This document shows, one piece after another, positions 1-11,849 of a stretch of DNA of 64,000 nucleotides. Both the position numbers and the translations under genes were made by a program. The notes beneath the pieces were generated by a model. The model was not told where the DNA came from, did not search any database, and saw only the letters and a list, made by a program, of their open reading frames with translations. The first letter of the stretch is position 1; every line of letters starts with the position of its first letter. This DNA comes from Druceiella hillmani (lineage: Eukaryota > Arthropoda > Insecta > Lepidoptera > Hepialidae): positions 253,001 to 317,000 of the forward strand of contig JAYKKI010000156.1 in assembly GCA_039881145.1 (NCBI GenBank), read 5' to 3'.

Positions 1-3000
1 AATATTTTATTAATAAATAACTATTTAAGGATGATTAAAATATCAGCACACCTATCAAATTCAGAAAAAGCTAATGACATTTTTGTTCAGGCTAATGTAA
101 AAAAAACTAACCAAAAATGATTCTGAGGCCGAAAAAACCGTAATACTGGTAGATACTAATTATCGTGCACATAAAGTCCTAACTACTTCAATATCTAAAC
201 TCCAAAGTGGTCTATGTCTATTCGTTGTATTATAAACTATTGTTATGATATGTTGTGTTGTGTTATGAACTATGATATGTTGTGTTATAAACTAGTCGAC
301 ATCAATTTCTGTGTTGAATAAATGGTATCAGTAACTAATATTAATTACCGTGTATATAAAGTCAGAAATATCGTATACCTGAGCACCGAATTCATCTATC
401 CCTATTTGTGTCTTGTTCATTTGTATCTTAATTTTACGTGAAGGCTAGTAGTACACAAGTATTATGACATTAATTACTTATTTTAAAATCAACTTTCAGA
501 AAAATATTTGAGTAGATTGACGACTGAAAAATTTTAGAAAAAAAGATTGTAGCAATGGCTACAGTTTTTAATTTACTACGTCTTCTTTCACTCGTCTGTG
601 CATTATGAAACACGCTCGCTGATACTTATTCCACTTACTAAGCCTTACTTCAACCTAAACTGTAATACATTTATTCTCTTAACCGATAATAAAAAAACCT
701 GTCAAGCATGAGTAGATCTCGCACTACGAGGGTTTCGAACACAGATATTTATAAATATTTAATGGTACCTAATATTCCTGTTAAATATTTACAAAATTTG
801 AATTATATTGTATGGAAATATATCACTTACTATAAATTTCAGAACCGCATATTTAAATCTTTTCTCGTTGAATTATAAATTACCGGCTTTTGTAATTTTT
901 CTTTTAATTTTGCTGTGAGACCTTGCGTGTCACTAAATTTCACGCTACTAGGTCAACTGAAAGTACCGTATAGGTTTTGATTTACTTACGAGTATCAAAA
1001 AATTAATTTTAAAATTAATTTTATATTTACTTTGATAGTAATATATGACTAGTGACATCAGATGATTGAATTAGAGATAATAAAAAGTAAACCTTAGCTT
1101 AAAGTCAAATGGTTGCACGTAAACAACAAAATACAAATTGTTAAATTAAAGGTATTGTGCATTTTCTTTAAATGTTAAAATGACACTCCTGTTAATTTTG
1201 TATTAACAGTAATATTAAAAATGTCTTAAAATATTGATGAAACTATTTAAGAATTTAAAAATCTTTTCGTTTCGAATCGCATCTACAGTTCCAAAAAATC
1301 AAATGAGTTTTCATAGTTTTCCCATTTCAATCAAATTTATTATCGAAGGAACGGTGCACTCGTGTCTTATTTTATTTGATTATATATTCTCACTTTGCCA
1401 TAAAGTAAAGTCATCGATTTAGGAAAACCTATAAATACTGGCGGCTATTCCAAACATATAATTTCGAACTTATTTTCACTCTCTTTGAAGGTGGAGTAGC
1501 TGTATCAAAATAATGTCCTGAAAAATGAACTAATTTTAATAGTAGACATATTAACCCGCTCAAATCTAATATTTCAACTTAACCTAAATTTTAAAAATTT
1601 AAGGGAAAAAGTTAAAGAATAGAATTTTTCTTTAATTTTTTATACAACACGACACATCGTTTCAAAGGGAAATTTATAAGGGCCTGTAATTTTTTCATAA
1701 TTTTATGTAGCATATTTTTATAGGTACACTGAAAAATAATAAAAAAAAATGTTTACAACATTCTAAAATTTTAATGAAAATTATAGCGATGAATCTAGAT
1801 GTGAAGTACTTGAGACCTTCAGGATAATGTATAGTTTCCCATACTTAATTATATTATGACATATTATTATGACATATTCCTCATTCTATACTTCGATACA
1901 AAATACGCAAATCGCTTCAAGTAGGTTCAATGCTGGTAAAGAATTTAAATATGGAGATATTATTTATGTAATTAAATTCTACGTACAGATCTATACATTA
2001 TAAATTCTCATGTGTTTACAATTTTAGTGCCGGCACGAAATATATTTAGTTACAAAAGTTCTCTCGACGCAACATTTTGTATTAAGTTGACCGTATACTC
2101 TTGCATATATTTTTGCGGTATCTATTTCAACTGGGCGGAAAATTCTAGCCGTAGGACGTTTGCGTAAATCATAAGGTAAAAGGAGAAGGTAGAAAATCTG
2201 CTCATATATTACCGTGGGAATGATGAATAATTTCATAATTATCTTAAATAGCTGCGAATAGACTTCAAAAATAACTAATATGATTTTATAATTCCTTCAA
2301 GAAAATTTAAATACAATTTTGAGCTTTTGCATTTCTTTGAAAAAGTTGAGTATATAGAAAAATAGTCATTTTATGTTTAAGAGGACAAACATAATGGGCT
2401 TTTAATTAAAAATAGTTAACTCGTTATTACATTTTTATATATGTCTCTATACTACTTCTCATAATGATTTTTCTTAAGACTCTTATATAGATATCTTAGA
2501 TAGTTCTTCAGAACTATTAAATATTTTGTAATTTATCCAAGTAATTAACGAAATTTTTTTATTAAGATTATGATGCAAATTTTTCATACCAATAAGTACG
2601 TTTTGTCATCTAATAAGTAATTCATTTTAAAAAAGATAATATCGTTGGAACATTTGTGATTGGCATAAAGCTTAGTCCGTACACAAAATGCTTATTTGCC
2701 TTTTTATTATATGTTTAGTATCGTCTACTGAGAGAAGTACTTATAACTTGGATAAATTTAGAAGTAATCAACTCTCAATGTAGCTTTTTCGAAAGAGGAC
2801 ATCCTGTTCTCGAAAATGATTTCATTTTTTGTTTTATTTATTATGATCTAAATGTGTCTTTGAAAAATGTCAAATCATTTATACTCCATGAGCTACATGG
2901 CATATAAACATGATCTAGAGTTTTATTTCGCATTTAAAAATAGAAAATGGAATAAATACCAGCTGCACGTACAGTGATAGACGTCGCTTTAGTCTTTGCA

Positions 3001-3640
3001 ACCTTGTTGTATGAGATTAATAATTATACAATAATATTAGTATTCATGAGTTGTTATTATCACATAAATAACAAATGTTAATTAATATCATATAATTATT
3101 CAGTTACTCGAACAAACTGCACATGCAGTAATAATAGTCTAGTTAATCCTTATAGCTGTTCCGTAGAGATTAGTTAATTAATTATTCTCTAATAACGGTA
3201 CGATACAATTGCATTTATTGCAGATAGGAATATTAATATTAATATTTATTATTTTTGTATATTTTAGATCTGCGTGAAATTATCAATAAAACCGTACAAG
3301 TACGAATGTACCTCTTTTGAAGTGAAATTTCTTTTTTCGTAATAAATAATCCCTAGAATGAGCTTACTACCCAATAAATATTTAATAATACTTATTTACA
3401 TTTAGAATTGAGAAATGACATTTAGAATGAGAGAATTTTAGATTCAGTAGTTTTGGAAATATGTTTTATTATATTCCTGAAAATTTTGAAGTTTTTGTAA
3501 ACAAGCTTTTGAAGCGACAGTTCTTACAATATACGATGTTTAAAAAAAATATTCTCAAGTCTGGTTCTAAATCTGATGTTAAAAATATAAGCCTATAGCA
3601 GTGTTACATTTGCTAAAATATCTGAACCCGTTTTATATCG
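1..3640. other. AT-rich non-coding DNA, no gene recognised
   Basis: I see no gene, RNA or recognisable mobile element here. Two short open frames (1234-1422 on +, 62 codons; 2024-2236 on -, 70 codons) match no family I know. The minus-strand frame at 2024-2236 has a fairly normal amino-acid mix and lies in a slightly less AT-rich patch, so it could be an exon or transposon scrap, but nothing supports either. A small tandem duplication containing 'tatgatatgttgtgtt' lies at about 241-288. Confidence 0.5.
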
Positions 3641-3644
3641 CTGA

Positions 3645-4285
3645 ATATCTGCTCATGTTCAATACAAGCTGGCGGACTATCACAATTTTCGTCCTAAGCG
3701 GTATACCGTCACTAATTTTATTAATTTTGGGGAACATGATGCTAGGGAGGTAGATGGTAGATGGCAGGTAGATGTGGCTTACTTTGATTTTAGGAAAGCA
3801 CTTGACCGAGTCGACAATGATATTCTTTGAGTAATTATTCGAAACTAGCATGTCTTCAACTCTGTCATAATTTTGCATAAGTTAATTTCTAGATCGAAAA
3901 CAATATGTTCTATTCGGCAATTTTCATTCAATGTTATATGTCACTCAATCTGGAGTTAACCAAGTTAGTAAATTTAAGCTCTTCCTTGATTTTCATTATG
4001 ATAAATTATTTATCCGCAGTCTGTTATTGACTTTTCCTTATGATTTGAAATTATTCTCGGAGACAGAAAAATAATCCGATCATGGGCTGTTTCAAAGTGA
4101 TATAGATTAAGTAGTTCAATGGAGTCTTAGCAACAAGCCAAATGTGAACAAATGCACAATGATGATATAGTTTCACAAAAATGTACCTTTTGAGGCAAAA
4201 ATACATGTTAAATGGAACGGCACTAGAAATGATATCTGCTTTGCGCGATCTCGGTGTAATTATGGATAACCATCTAACGTTTTAA
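3645..4285 (+). pseudogene. LINE reverse transcriptase remnant (jockey/CR1-like), decayed
   Basis: This is a piece of the reverse transcriptase that non-LTR retrotransposons use for target-primed copying. Reading 3645-3827 in one frame gives HNFRPKRYTVTNF and then VDVAYFDFRKALDRVDNDIL, which fits the family's finger region and its first catalytic motif (A/YFDF.KAFD), followed by a stop at 3828. A second frame is open from 3886 to 4107. It carries SGVNQ where SGVPQGS is expected and FPYDLKLF where the catalytic F/YADDLKLF should be, so both catalytic aspartates of the YADD box are disrupted. After a stop at 4108 the same frame shows WSLSNKPNVNKC, the usual thumb-region signature. A third frame at 4232-4282 reads RDLGVIMDNHLTF, also typical. 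Three frames and several stops show it is dead. It may belong to the same family as the endonuclease piece at 37971 and the tail at 48895, but they do not overlap, so this is inference. Confidence 0.9.
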
Positions 4286-4429
4286 TACTATATCATCGAA
4301 AGCTATCGAAAGGCCTACGGGGCCTAAATAAGTAAATGAATAAATTTGCTTCCACCTTAATATAATTTTCATAGGACTATTTATGGGTGTAAGCTATTGA
4401 AATATATGCTGATTAACATATTTTGTTAC

Positions 4430-4560
4430 TATGCCAAATTTTAAGTTTCTGCATCAAGCAATTTTTGAGAAACACGGCTGTAACAGACAAATAGACGACA
4501 CCTGACTAATCTTATAAAAATTCCATTCTTTTCAATTATGGACCTAAAAATTCGAAAAGT
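4430..4560 (+). repeat. 3' end of a dispersed repeat of the 'ggaacctaaaaa' type
   Basis: The stretch with 'acagacaaatagacgacacc', then 'cttataaaaattccattctt', then 'tatggacctaaaaa' follows the order seen at about 10210-10303: runs of 'agacagac', 'cttataagagttcc', a T-rich stretch and 'ggaacctaaaaa'. I know this arrangement from abundant dispersed repeats of moths and butterflies. The copy is heavily diverged and its 5' limit is unclear. Confidence 0.45.
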
Positions 4561-5840
4561 CGTAATTTTAAGATATTTTAGATTATTTTAAAGTTAATAA
4601 GCATTGTAATCCATTTCACAATTATTTCTTTACAATATTACTCATAACATTCAAATTTTGTGACATATTAAAATATTTGTTCGTGGAAAATATTATTCTC
4701 GGTATTTTCATAAACTGGCTGAGGGCGTCATACGAAAGAAATTTTCTCTTCAAAGATTTACACCAACAGTCCTAGCAATTAAAATCATTCAACTACACCA
4801 ATGTAACATAAAATATGCTTATATTTATATAAGTGATTCCCTACGTTAAACTAACAGAAAACAACGGAAAATATAAACATTCACAACGTTCTCTGAAATA
4901 ATCACTGTAAATTTATGATTATTGTAAAGAACTTATATATTTTTACAGAAAATTATTTTTATTTAGATTTTAAATTTAAAATATTACAAAGCGGGAATCA
5001 TTCTAAGAAAACTATATGACGTTAATAGTAACATAATATTATTCTTTAATCTTCATTCGCTCAATTGTATAACGCACTTATATAATTAATATTAAAATTT
5101 AAAAATCTAAGCGCATAGAATATATAATATTAGCTGAGTAGATTTTATTACAATATTTACAGTAATTTATGTAGCTATGAGAAAATACATATTTTAAATT
5201 CAATGGAACTAACTTTTTGCTTAAAAAACTTAGTACATTTTACAAGAAAAATGTCTAGCTTTAAACATGTTGTAGAGCCAAAATATTTTAGACTTTCTGT
5301 TTGGGTCTTCGTCAAGGGAAAGTATATCCGTAAATTTAAACACAATAATGAAAATAGTTTTCAAATTACTATTATTTCAGATATTTTACTCAGGGAAACT
5401 TATCTCAACGATTAACATAAAAAAGTATATTGCAATATTTGATGAAGCTGTGGATTAGATTGTTAATTGTACACTTCCGAAATTTAAATAACACTATTTC
5501 CCTTGCGTAGTATTAGGGAGATACAAAAACATATTTTTTCATAAATTTAGGCGTAGATTTCAATCAGGTCACTTTTGTAGTTATGTAGGGGTAAGTAATA
5601 TTTGGAACATAATTTGCCAGATCTAATTTTTGACATTTGTTCTGGTTCAGTTCATCGTGTCGCGCACGTGATGGTGGCGGTAATATAAACTAAAATGGGA
5701 TGCAATAATTAACCCATGTATTTAGCAGGTTAAATGGCCTGTCGTTTGTCGTGAGCGGGCATAATTTTGTTTAGAGTTTCTTTCACTACTATTTAAATGA
5801 CAGTACAGTTATGCACATTAAAAGATGACAGTACAGCCTA
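4561..5840. other. Non-coding; one GC-richer patch
   Basis: No gene recognised. An open frame at 5203-5415 (+, 70 codons) has no recognisable motif. A GC-richer patch at about 5640-5770 ('gtgtcgcgcacgtgatggtg') stands out from its surroundings but I cannot assign it. A 12-bp word, 'atgacagtacag', occurs twice just before the (TA)n tract, at about 5797 and 5825. Confidence 0.4.
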
Positions 5841-5842
5841 TC

Positions 5843-5948
<106 letters not shown>

Positions 5949-6623
5949 CATAAAAGCCAACATGAATAATTTTAGATATTTTTTTTTATTTTATTGGGTT
6001 ATATTTAACCATTAAGTTTTAACCCGTTTTAGCTAGCAAATTTTTAATCCGTTTTATAATGTCTTAGTGACTGCTTTTAATCTCATATTTAGATATAAAG
6101 AACCTTATTAAATCAAAATTATTGAGTGTTATATATTATATCTTCATATTCGAACATTATTAAGTATTAAGTATCATTTTATTATCTTTAAAATATTTTT
6201 TTTTTAATTTACAAAATTTATACTATTAAAGAAAGCTTTCGTTCTATTGTTTAAGTTATTACGATGTATAAAATCACATGGCGCAGCTTCAAAGTAATTC
6301 ATAGTTCTTGTTTTTATTTTTTTTTGCTTCTAACTCAACGGAAACCTAAAACAACAATTTGTCGGCTCAAATCTTATTTGGATCAGTAAATGGTTTGTGT
6401 TAAAATAATTTTCACTTTGGAATATTTACGTCCGCCTACTATAGGCTACAAATGTAACGAATGTTCTAAATCGGCTTAAAATTATAAAAATCTTAGTCCT
6501 AATTTACACCGAAGTGCTTTAGAAAGAAATGTACTTCTTCTTGTTGATCCATTTCAAAAATTGTTGAAGGTTTGAAAATATCCATTAATTTTATTTATCA
6601 AGGTAAACATTAATTTATTCAAA

Positions 6624-7187
6624 TCCTAACTAATACGAAAGTAGGTTTGTGTATTTGTTTGTGTCGTGTATTTGATTAGTTGAGTTGTGAAAGACAACTC
6701 AACCAATACAGATGAATAATAAAATATCTTTAAAAAAAGCGACTTTAAAAAAAGTAGGTACTGAAAATAAAAAAAATATTAACTTAAAATTGGTACCTAC
6801 CTATTTGCAATAAATAACTAAGTTACTTAGTTTTGAAGTCGGTGTCGGCACTATCGACTAACTTAAGCAAATTTGCAACTTACTTTAATTTACAATGTAA
6901 ATTTAAAACCTTAACTTCTAATGTGAGTACTAAATAGATTCATAAAGGGCGTATCTATAATATATAATTTTACATTTGTTTAAGTTGGCTGGCGGTGCTG
7001 GCACCTACTTCAAAAATAAGTAACTTATTTATTTATTGCAAATACGTAGATATCTATTTTGAATTAATTTTTATTACTTCTTAGTACCTATATTTTTGAA
7101 GTCGGTTTTAAAAAGATATTTTGTTTTAGAATCTTTAGTAATTAGTATTTTAATATATTTTATAAATTTATTCAGGGGCAAAGCTAG
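6624..7187 (+). mobile_element. Helitron-like non-autonomous element with long inverted arms
   Basis: The left end reads TCCTAACTAATACGAAAGT and the right end GGGGCAAAGCTAG followed by T, which fits the rolling-circle transposon rule of a TC start and a CTRR end without target duplication. Such elements are spread by the RepHel protein of an autonomous partner; none is encoded here. Inside, the stretch 6721-6850 is repeated in inverted orientation at 6991-7132, including 'gaagtcgg', 'aagttacttag' and 'ttgcaataaataa' and their complements, so about 130 bp could form a long hairpin. Arms reading 'accgacttcaaa' are common in lepidopteran elements. A MITE nested inside a Helitron is an alternative reading. 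Divergence between the arms shows it is old. Confidence 0.7.
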
Positions 7188-7269
7188 TATATAGATAATT
7201 TCCTCTTTGCTTGAAGTTGGTTATCAATGACACATAGAAATAAAGTGATAATAGTAGCCGCCAATGGTT

Positions 7270-7990
7270 AGCTGTTAGTCGATGAGGAGTTCCGTTATCC
7301 ATATACGAATTCCAATATTCGATTTTGGAAAATAAAAACTACGACTCGAGGAGTTCCGTTCTCCATATCCCAAATCCGATATTAGATTTTGCAAAGTAAT
7401 TATTAAAGTAGTAATAACCTATAGAACGTATATTGAATTATGATCAGTTTACTACCATCCGTTAAAGAGTCGCATTATTCACCTTCAAAAACTCATCATC
7501 ACACCCAACCTGGACGATGGTGCAATTATTTTGCAGAGTAAAAATTACCAGTAGTAAATATCTTAAATTACATTTGATTTACTACCATCCGATAAGAAAT
7601 TTCATTATTCACCTCCATCAACATCAACAGACTCTGACATGATCGATAGTGTAGTTATTTTACAAAGTAACAACCACCAGTAGTAAATAACTTGAATCAT
7701 TTTCAATTTACTGCCATCCCTAAAAGAGTTCCATTGTTCATCTCCAGAATTCATCATCAGACCCTGACCTGGTCGACGGTGTAATTATATAACAAAGTAA
7801 CGACTACTAGTAGCAAATATTTTCAATCACAGTTGAGTTATTAGTATCCATTGTTCATCTGGTGGAGTTCCATTGCTCATCTCCAAAATGTACCCGTAGC
7901 CAATATCTTGAATCATCCTTGACTCACTGCCATTCGTTAAGGAGTTCAATCGTTTGTTTCCGAACCTCATCATAAAATCATCATCTTATT
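7270..7990. repeat. Diverged tandem array, unit about 130-150 bp
   Basis: At least four imperfect units are visible. Each carries, in order, 'tactaccatccgtta', 'gagttccattattcatctcc', 'tcatcatcagaccctgacc', 'tggtcgacggtgtaattat', 'acaaagtaac' and 'ccagtagtaaatatcttgaa'. Anchor words for 'ccatccgttaaagag' fall near 7457, 7587, 7714 and 7930, with shortened units before 7450 and near 7850. Such arrays are often internal parts of Helitrons, and the neighbour ending at 7187 is one, so the two may have arrived as one composite; that is inference. Confidence 0.8.
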
Positions 7991-8074
7991 AAAAATTTTG
8001 GCTAAACATATACCAAAAAAAATATTCCGACCAATCTAAAACTTCCTGTTCGAAGTAGGTTAAAAACAGTTAAA

Positions 8075-8374
8075 GTATAAAAATTAATCACAAATAAATG
8101 AAACTACGTGATGTAGTATTATTCATACTTTTTTTAAGTTCTTTACCACGATCTAGATTTCGTTGTATTACATCTTCAGGTGGGCTTTTAGCAAAAATCT
8201 CTGCTAATAGCTCACCTGAAGATGTTGTAATACAACGAAACCTAGGTCGTAGTAAAGAAATTAAAGAAAGTAGAAATAATACTACGTCACGTAGTTTCAT
8301 TTAATTGTGAATAATGAATTTGTACAAAATTAACGCCAAATAAATTCAATAAAAGTTGATGTATAAAAAGTTAA
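8075..8374 (+). mobile_element. Foldback element, copy 1 (near-complete palindrome plus tail)
   Basis: The body at about 8088-8310 is almost one palindrome. 'aaatgaaactacgtgatgta' at the left returns as its complement at about 8282-8302, and the arms continue inward through the words for 'cgttgtattacatcttcagg' to a short AT-rich centre near 8195. Because of this, both strands show open frames starting MKLRDVVLF; they are artefacts of the palindrome. A one-sided tail follows the right arm ('aataatgaatt', 'aattaacgccaaat'), shared with the copies at 18813 and 49970. The words 'gtataaaaattaa' (8075) and 'gtataaaaagttaa' (8361) flank body plus tail and look like a target duplication. No coding capacity; if mobile, it depends on another element's enzyme. 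Confidence 0.85.
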
Positions 8375-8786
8375 AATGTAAGTTAATGTTCAAAAAGTAT
8401 TCAGTATTTATCTCTATCGGTGTCGCTTTAACTACTTAATAAAATATTACTTTTCATTTTAAAACGTTATCATTTTGCCGTATCCTGCATCCCATATCTA
8501 ATACTATTGAACCAATATAAACGATTAAAGTATATTTTAATTATCGAAAGAAATAAAAAGACCCCTATTCATCTGTGTCGGTATCGCGTTCACTGCTGAG
8601 TTGATACAAATTAATAAAGTATATTTTTTATTCCCGAAAAGTATAAAAGTATCCTGTACCGATTGATCAGTGAAAACAATATAATTTTTGATCTTTAATA
8701 GATCAACCTGAGCTTGTACATATGTTACAGTTAATTCGACATTTACATGTAAATATTTTAAGTACAATTTTTTAATAATCACCTGC

Positions 8787-8788
<2 letters not shown>

Positions 8789-8842
<54 letters not shown>
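8789..8842. repeat. (TA)n microsatellite
   Basis: Pure TA tract of about 54 bp. The flanking DNA from 8375 to 9112 contains nothing else I recognise; the minus-strand frame across it (8537-8872) is mostly a translation of the tract. Confidence 0.97.
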
Positions 8843-8845
<3 letters not shown>

Positions 8846-9112
8846 TATAGGCATTAAAGTCATGTTCATCACTCAATTGCGGAGTGTATGAAAGAGAGTG
8901 GCGCGATCAAGAAGAGACTTGGCAACTCCCACGACGGAAATTACATTTTTGCGAAACTAATATTAATACTTAAGAACAAAAGTATTCGAGAATTTTTGGA
9001 GTTACTAATAAATTTTAACGAAAAATTGGGGGTTTTCTTGTGCCAAAAAAATTAAATATTTAATGGTCATTGAATACCTAATTTCTGATGATAAAATTTG
9101 AAAAACTTATAT

Positions 9113-9300
9113 TCTAACTAACATTATAAACGAAAAATTTGAGATGGATGGGTGAATGATTGGATGAATGAATATAAGTTATTTTATAACACCGTAATTT
9201 CTAAACGGAAATACACGAATTTCGGAATAATGTTAGAATATTTTAACTAGACTATGTAGCCTAGGTTAGCTAAATCAGTATTATCCCAAAACCCTAAGTA
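9113..9300 (+). mobile_element. Helitron-like element, 5' part
   Basis: It begins TCTAACTAACATTATAAACG, followed by 'gagatggatgggtgaatg' and, later, 'taatttctaaacggaaatac'. This matches the layout of the common lepidopteran repeat that starts with the same motif, as at 6624. I cannot find a convincing CTAG end, so the right limit is a guess. 'aactagactatgtagcctag' near 9245 may be internal. Confidence 0.5.
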
Positions 9301-9531
9301 GTTTCACAGGGTTGAAACTATTTCGGGCAGTTTATGTTATTCATGAGGTTTCGTAGAATTGCCTCTAAGGAAAATCCTATAAGTTTGAAATTAGCATGAA
9401 TTAACTCAAACCGTAACCGATTTTGAAAAAAAGGAATAGAGACAAACTTTAGCCTGAATTGACACATAAGTCGAGTGTAGAAACTAGTGTTTTATAATTT
9501 CTTGTACAGTGAAACTTGTTCTCATCTTATA

Positions 9532-9556
9532 CTAGAAAAGAAATATACTTTTCTAG
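9532..9556. repeat. Perfect short hairpin
   Basis: Two perfect 9-bp arms (CTAGAAAAG and CTTTTCTAG) are separated by seven bases. There is no T-run or gene next to it, so no terminator function is implied. Confidence 0.6.
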
Positions 9557-9999
9557 GAGCATAGGAATATAAGAATTAGTACCCTGTTTGAGGAAACTCT
9601 TGCCATTAGCTTATAGTTATAATGCTTATTAGTTAATTACCAAAATGTAAGTATAACATAGAGTTTTAATAGATATGGACCGAATTGTGTCTTTAATTAG
9701 GATATGCTGATTGAGTGGATTACTCATAACAATATGTAATTAAATTCTAATTATTGCAAGTGTTGCAGGCATGACAGAATCGTTAAGCACAGCAAGTAGT
9801 TTTTAATATTATGGTAACTTTTATTATTATTATTATTTAATTAATTACAACAGGCGATGTAGTTTATATTCAGCGATACTTCCGTGGGTATCATAAATTC
9901 ATATGATAATGAAATTTACGTTGTATTGACGATTGTAAAATTTTGTTAATATGATTTTAATTTAGTATTTATGGAAATATCATTAAAACATTGTTAATA

Positions 10000-10305
10000 T
10001 TGTTAAAAACTGAAGGTACAAATACCATCTAAGAGTGTAAAAAAATATTTTCGAGACCCTTATAATCAATCCTTTTAAATAATATACTGCATTATATATT
10101 TAATTTTGAAATATTTATCGAATATTTAATTTACCTAAAATTTAAATCTAAATAATTTTGAGTGTCAGTTAACATGCTTTATGATTATAACAAATTTCAA
10201 ATTTCTTTTTTCTGATGAAAACCGCTGTGATCAACGGATAGACGGATACGTGATTGATCTTACAAGAGTTTCGTTTTTCCTTTTGATGAAAGGAACCTAA
10301 AAATA
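10000..10305 (+). repeat. Dispersed repeat of the 'ggaacctaaaaa' type
   Basis: The 3' half contains 'tgatcaacggatagacgg', 'tgattgatcttacaagag', 'tttcgtttttccttttgatg' and ends 'aaaggaacctaaaaa'. It is the best preserved of the copies in the first 20 kb, and the same series is seen near 4430-4560 and 29580-29700. Its 5' limit is uncertain. Confidence 0.55.
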
Positions 10306-11150
10306 TGAAACAATCAAATTAAATATATTAAACACATTCTGTCTATGCATTTGTAATGAGTGTTTTGTCGTTCTGATATCAAAACCAACAATTTAATATC
10401 ATAAACAAATTTCATAATACATACAATGGATAAAATTATTGAATATTTATTACTAAGAAAAGGTATATGAAGGTAACTTGAAATGACACACTTTTCTTTA
10501 TGTCGCTCGCGTCTAAGAGTGACTCGCACCCGCGGTCACGCCTGCGTGTCGCACGCGTTTCGTTTCAGGCCCAGTGAATCTTCCTCTACAGATAGAGATA
10601 TAAAAGTCCTGACCATGGCAATAACATGAAATAAAGGAAAGTTGTAGATATAATCCAAATTAGTCACGGTGTGTTGCATCGTCCGGTTGTTTCTATTTCC
10701 GTCTATAGTTTCGATGAAAAGAATTTTTTTTTATTTCACTTGTGCCATTAGAGTTATGTGTTCGGTTTTTGTTTGTAATAAGTATGTATATAAGTTACAT
10801 AATAAATGCATCGACTTTAATATTTTTAAACAGCAGAAGATTAAAGAAAACATATTATTTCACAAAATATGTATATACTTATATTCAAAATAATGCTGTA
10901 GAATATTGTACGTGCGTAATATTTTTCAGAATTAAAATTAGCAGATCGACAGTGTTATTAAGTTGAGGTATATTTTCTTACTTCTGCGTCTGTGAGCGAC
11001 TAAGTGCGCATTCTCTCTATCTTTCTTGACGCATCAGCGTTGCAAGGCCTAATTATAGTCTACTTAGAGTTACGTATGCTTGCCCAGATGCAAAGATTCG
11101 CGATCCTTAATAGACCACTACGTATGTTAAAAGTAGAAGCTCAAAAATGG
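10306..11150. other. Non-coding with a GC-rich island
   Basis: At 10500-10600 there is a GC-rich island ('cgcacccgcggtcacgcctg', 'gcgtgtcgcacgcg') with a TATA-like 'gatataaaag' at about 10596 and 'accatgg' 15 bases further on. The ATG opens only four codons (MAIT), so I do not call a promoter or gene. An open frame at 11004-11237 (77 codons) contains FLDASALQGLIIVYLEL, faintly like the RNase H of Pao/BEL elements, but the downstream sequence does not continue the match. Confidence 0.35.
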
Positions 11151-11156
11151 TTAGGT

Positions 11157-11430
11157 TGTTCCGTTATCGATTTCAGTCTATCTTCCGGTTTTTTTATTGA
11201 ATCAGCCCGATTGTACTATTTTATTATGTTATTATGATAAACTACACACAACTGCCAAGATTCATGATGACGCAATAATTAAAGCCAATGAAAGGTTCGG
11301 ATACTTTGTTCCGTCATTCAATTAATTCTCTACCCTCAGGTTCTGTTACACTGAATCAGTCCAATGGTGCTATTTTATTATGTTATCATCCGACCTACAC
11401 GTAACTGTCAAATACTATAAAAATACAAAA
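11157..11430. repeat. Local tandem duplication, offset about 154 bp
   Basis: Unit 1 has 'ttgttccgttat', 'ctatcttccggtt', 'tgaatcagcccgattgtact', 'ttttattatgttat' and 'acacacaactgccaa'. Unit 2 repeats this as 'ttgttccgtcat', 'ctaccctcaggtt', 'tgaatcagtccaatggtgct', 'ttttattatgttat' and 'ctacacgtaactgtcaa'. The anchor word 'tattttattatgttat' is offset by about 154 bases. Function unknown. Confidence 0.75.
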
Positions 11431-11790
11431 ATTAAAAACCCAAACACGGCTAAAATATGTTGTTTCATTATCGAATTCGTTGTCTAACTTTTTACAATCC
11501 AATTTAACATTATTAAATTTTATTGCATTATCGTCAGAATTATACACAAATACCAATCTTTATGAAGGTACAACAATTAAAAGTGTATAAAATTTAGTTT
11601 TGCAGATTCCATTACATAGTTAGAGAGCAAGCTGATAAAAGCTTGTTAAAATTATGTTCGTTTCAAAGATAAAACGTTTTTATGGGTTTTATATGATGTT
11701 GCAGTTTCTATTGTAGAACTTGTTGAAAATAACAATAGTTCCATACATTCTGTTCCATATCTTTCTGACGATGTAAGCAGTGAATACCAA

Positions 11791-11846
11791 GAACCTGTGC
11801 GACGAACGCTTTTTTCAACTTCGTCGATATTCGTCGTTACAGGTTC
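11791..11846. repeat. Imperfect inverted repeat (16-bp arms)
   Basis: GAACCTGTGCGACGAA at 11791 pairs with TTCGTCGTTACAGGTTC ending at 11846, with one bulge. The loop contains a further 'ttcgtcg'. It could be the core of a small transposon or a hairpin RNA; nothing else supports either. Confidence 0.5.
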
Positions 11847-11849
11847 GAG

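Noticed and set aside
7270..7990. Repeats with spacers as a CRISPR-like array
   Set aside because: Units are diverged along their whole length with no constant short repeat and unique spacers, and the DNA is plainly eukaryotic.
8088..8304. Two 68-70 codon frames on opposite strands, both starting MKLRDVVLF, resembling a conserved small protein
   Set aside because: They are the two strands of one palindromic foldback element and decay freely between copies; not a gene.
10595..10630. TATA-like 'gatataaaag' followed by 'accatgg' as a promoter and start
   Set aside because: The ATG opens only four codons and no downstream exon is visible; TATA-like words are common by chance in DNA this AT-rich.
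11004..11237. FLDASALQGLIIVYLEL as Pao/BEL RNase H
   Set aside because: Only one short motif fits; the following residues do not continue the family pattern and no other pol parts are nearby.
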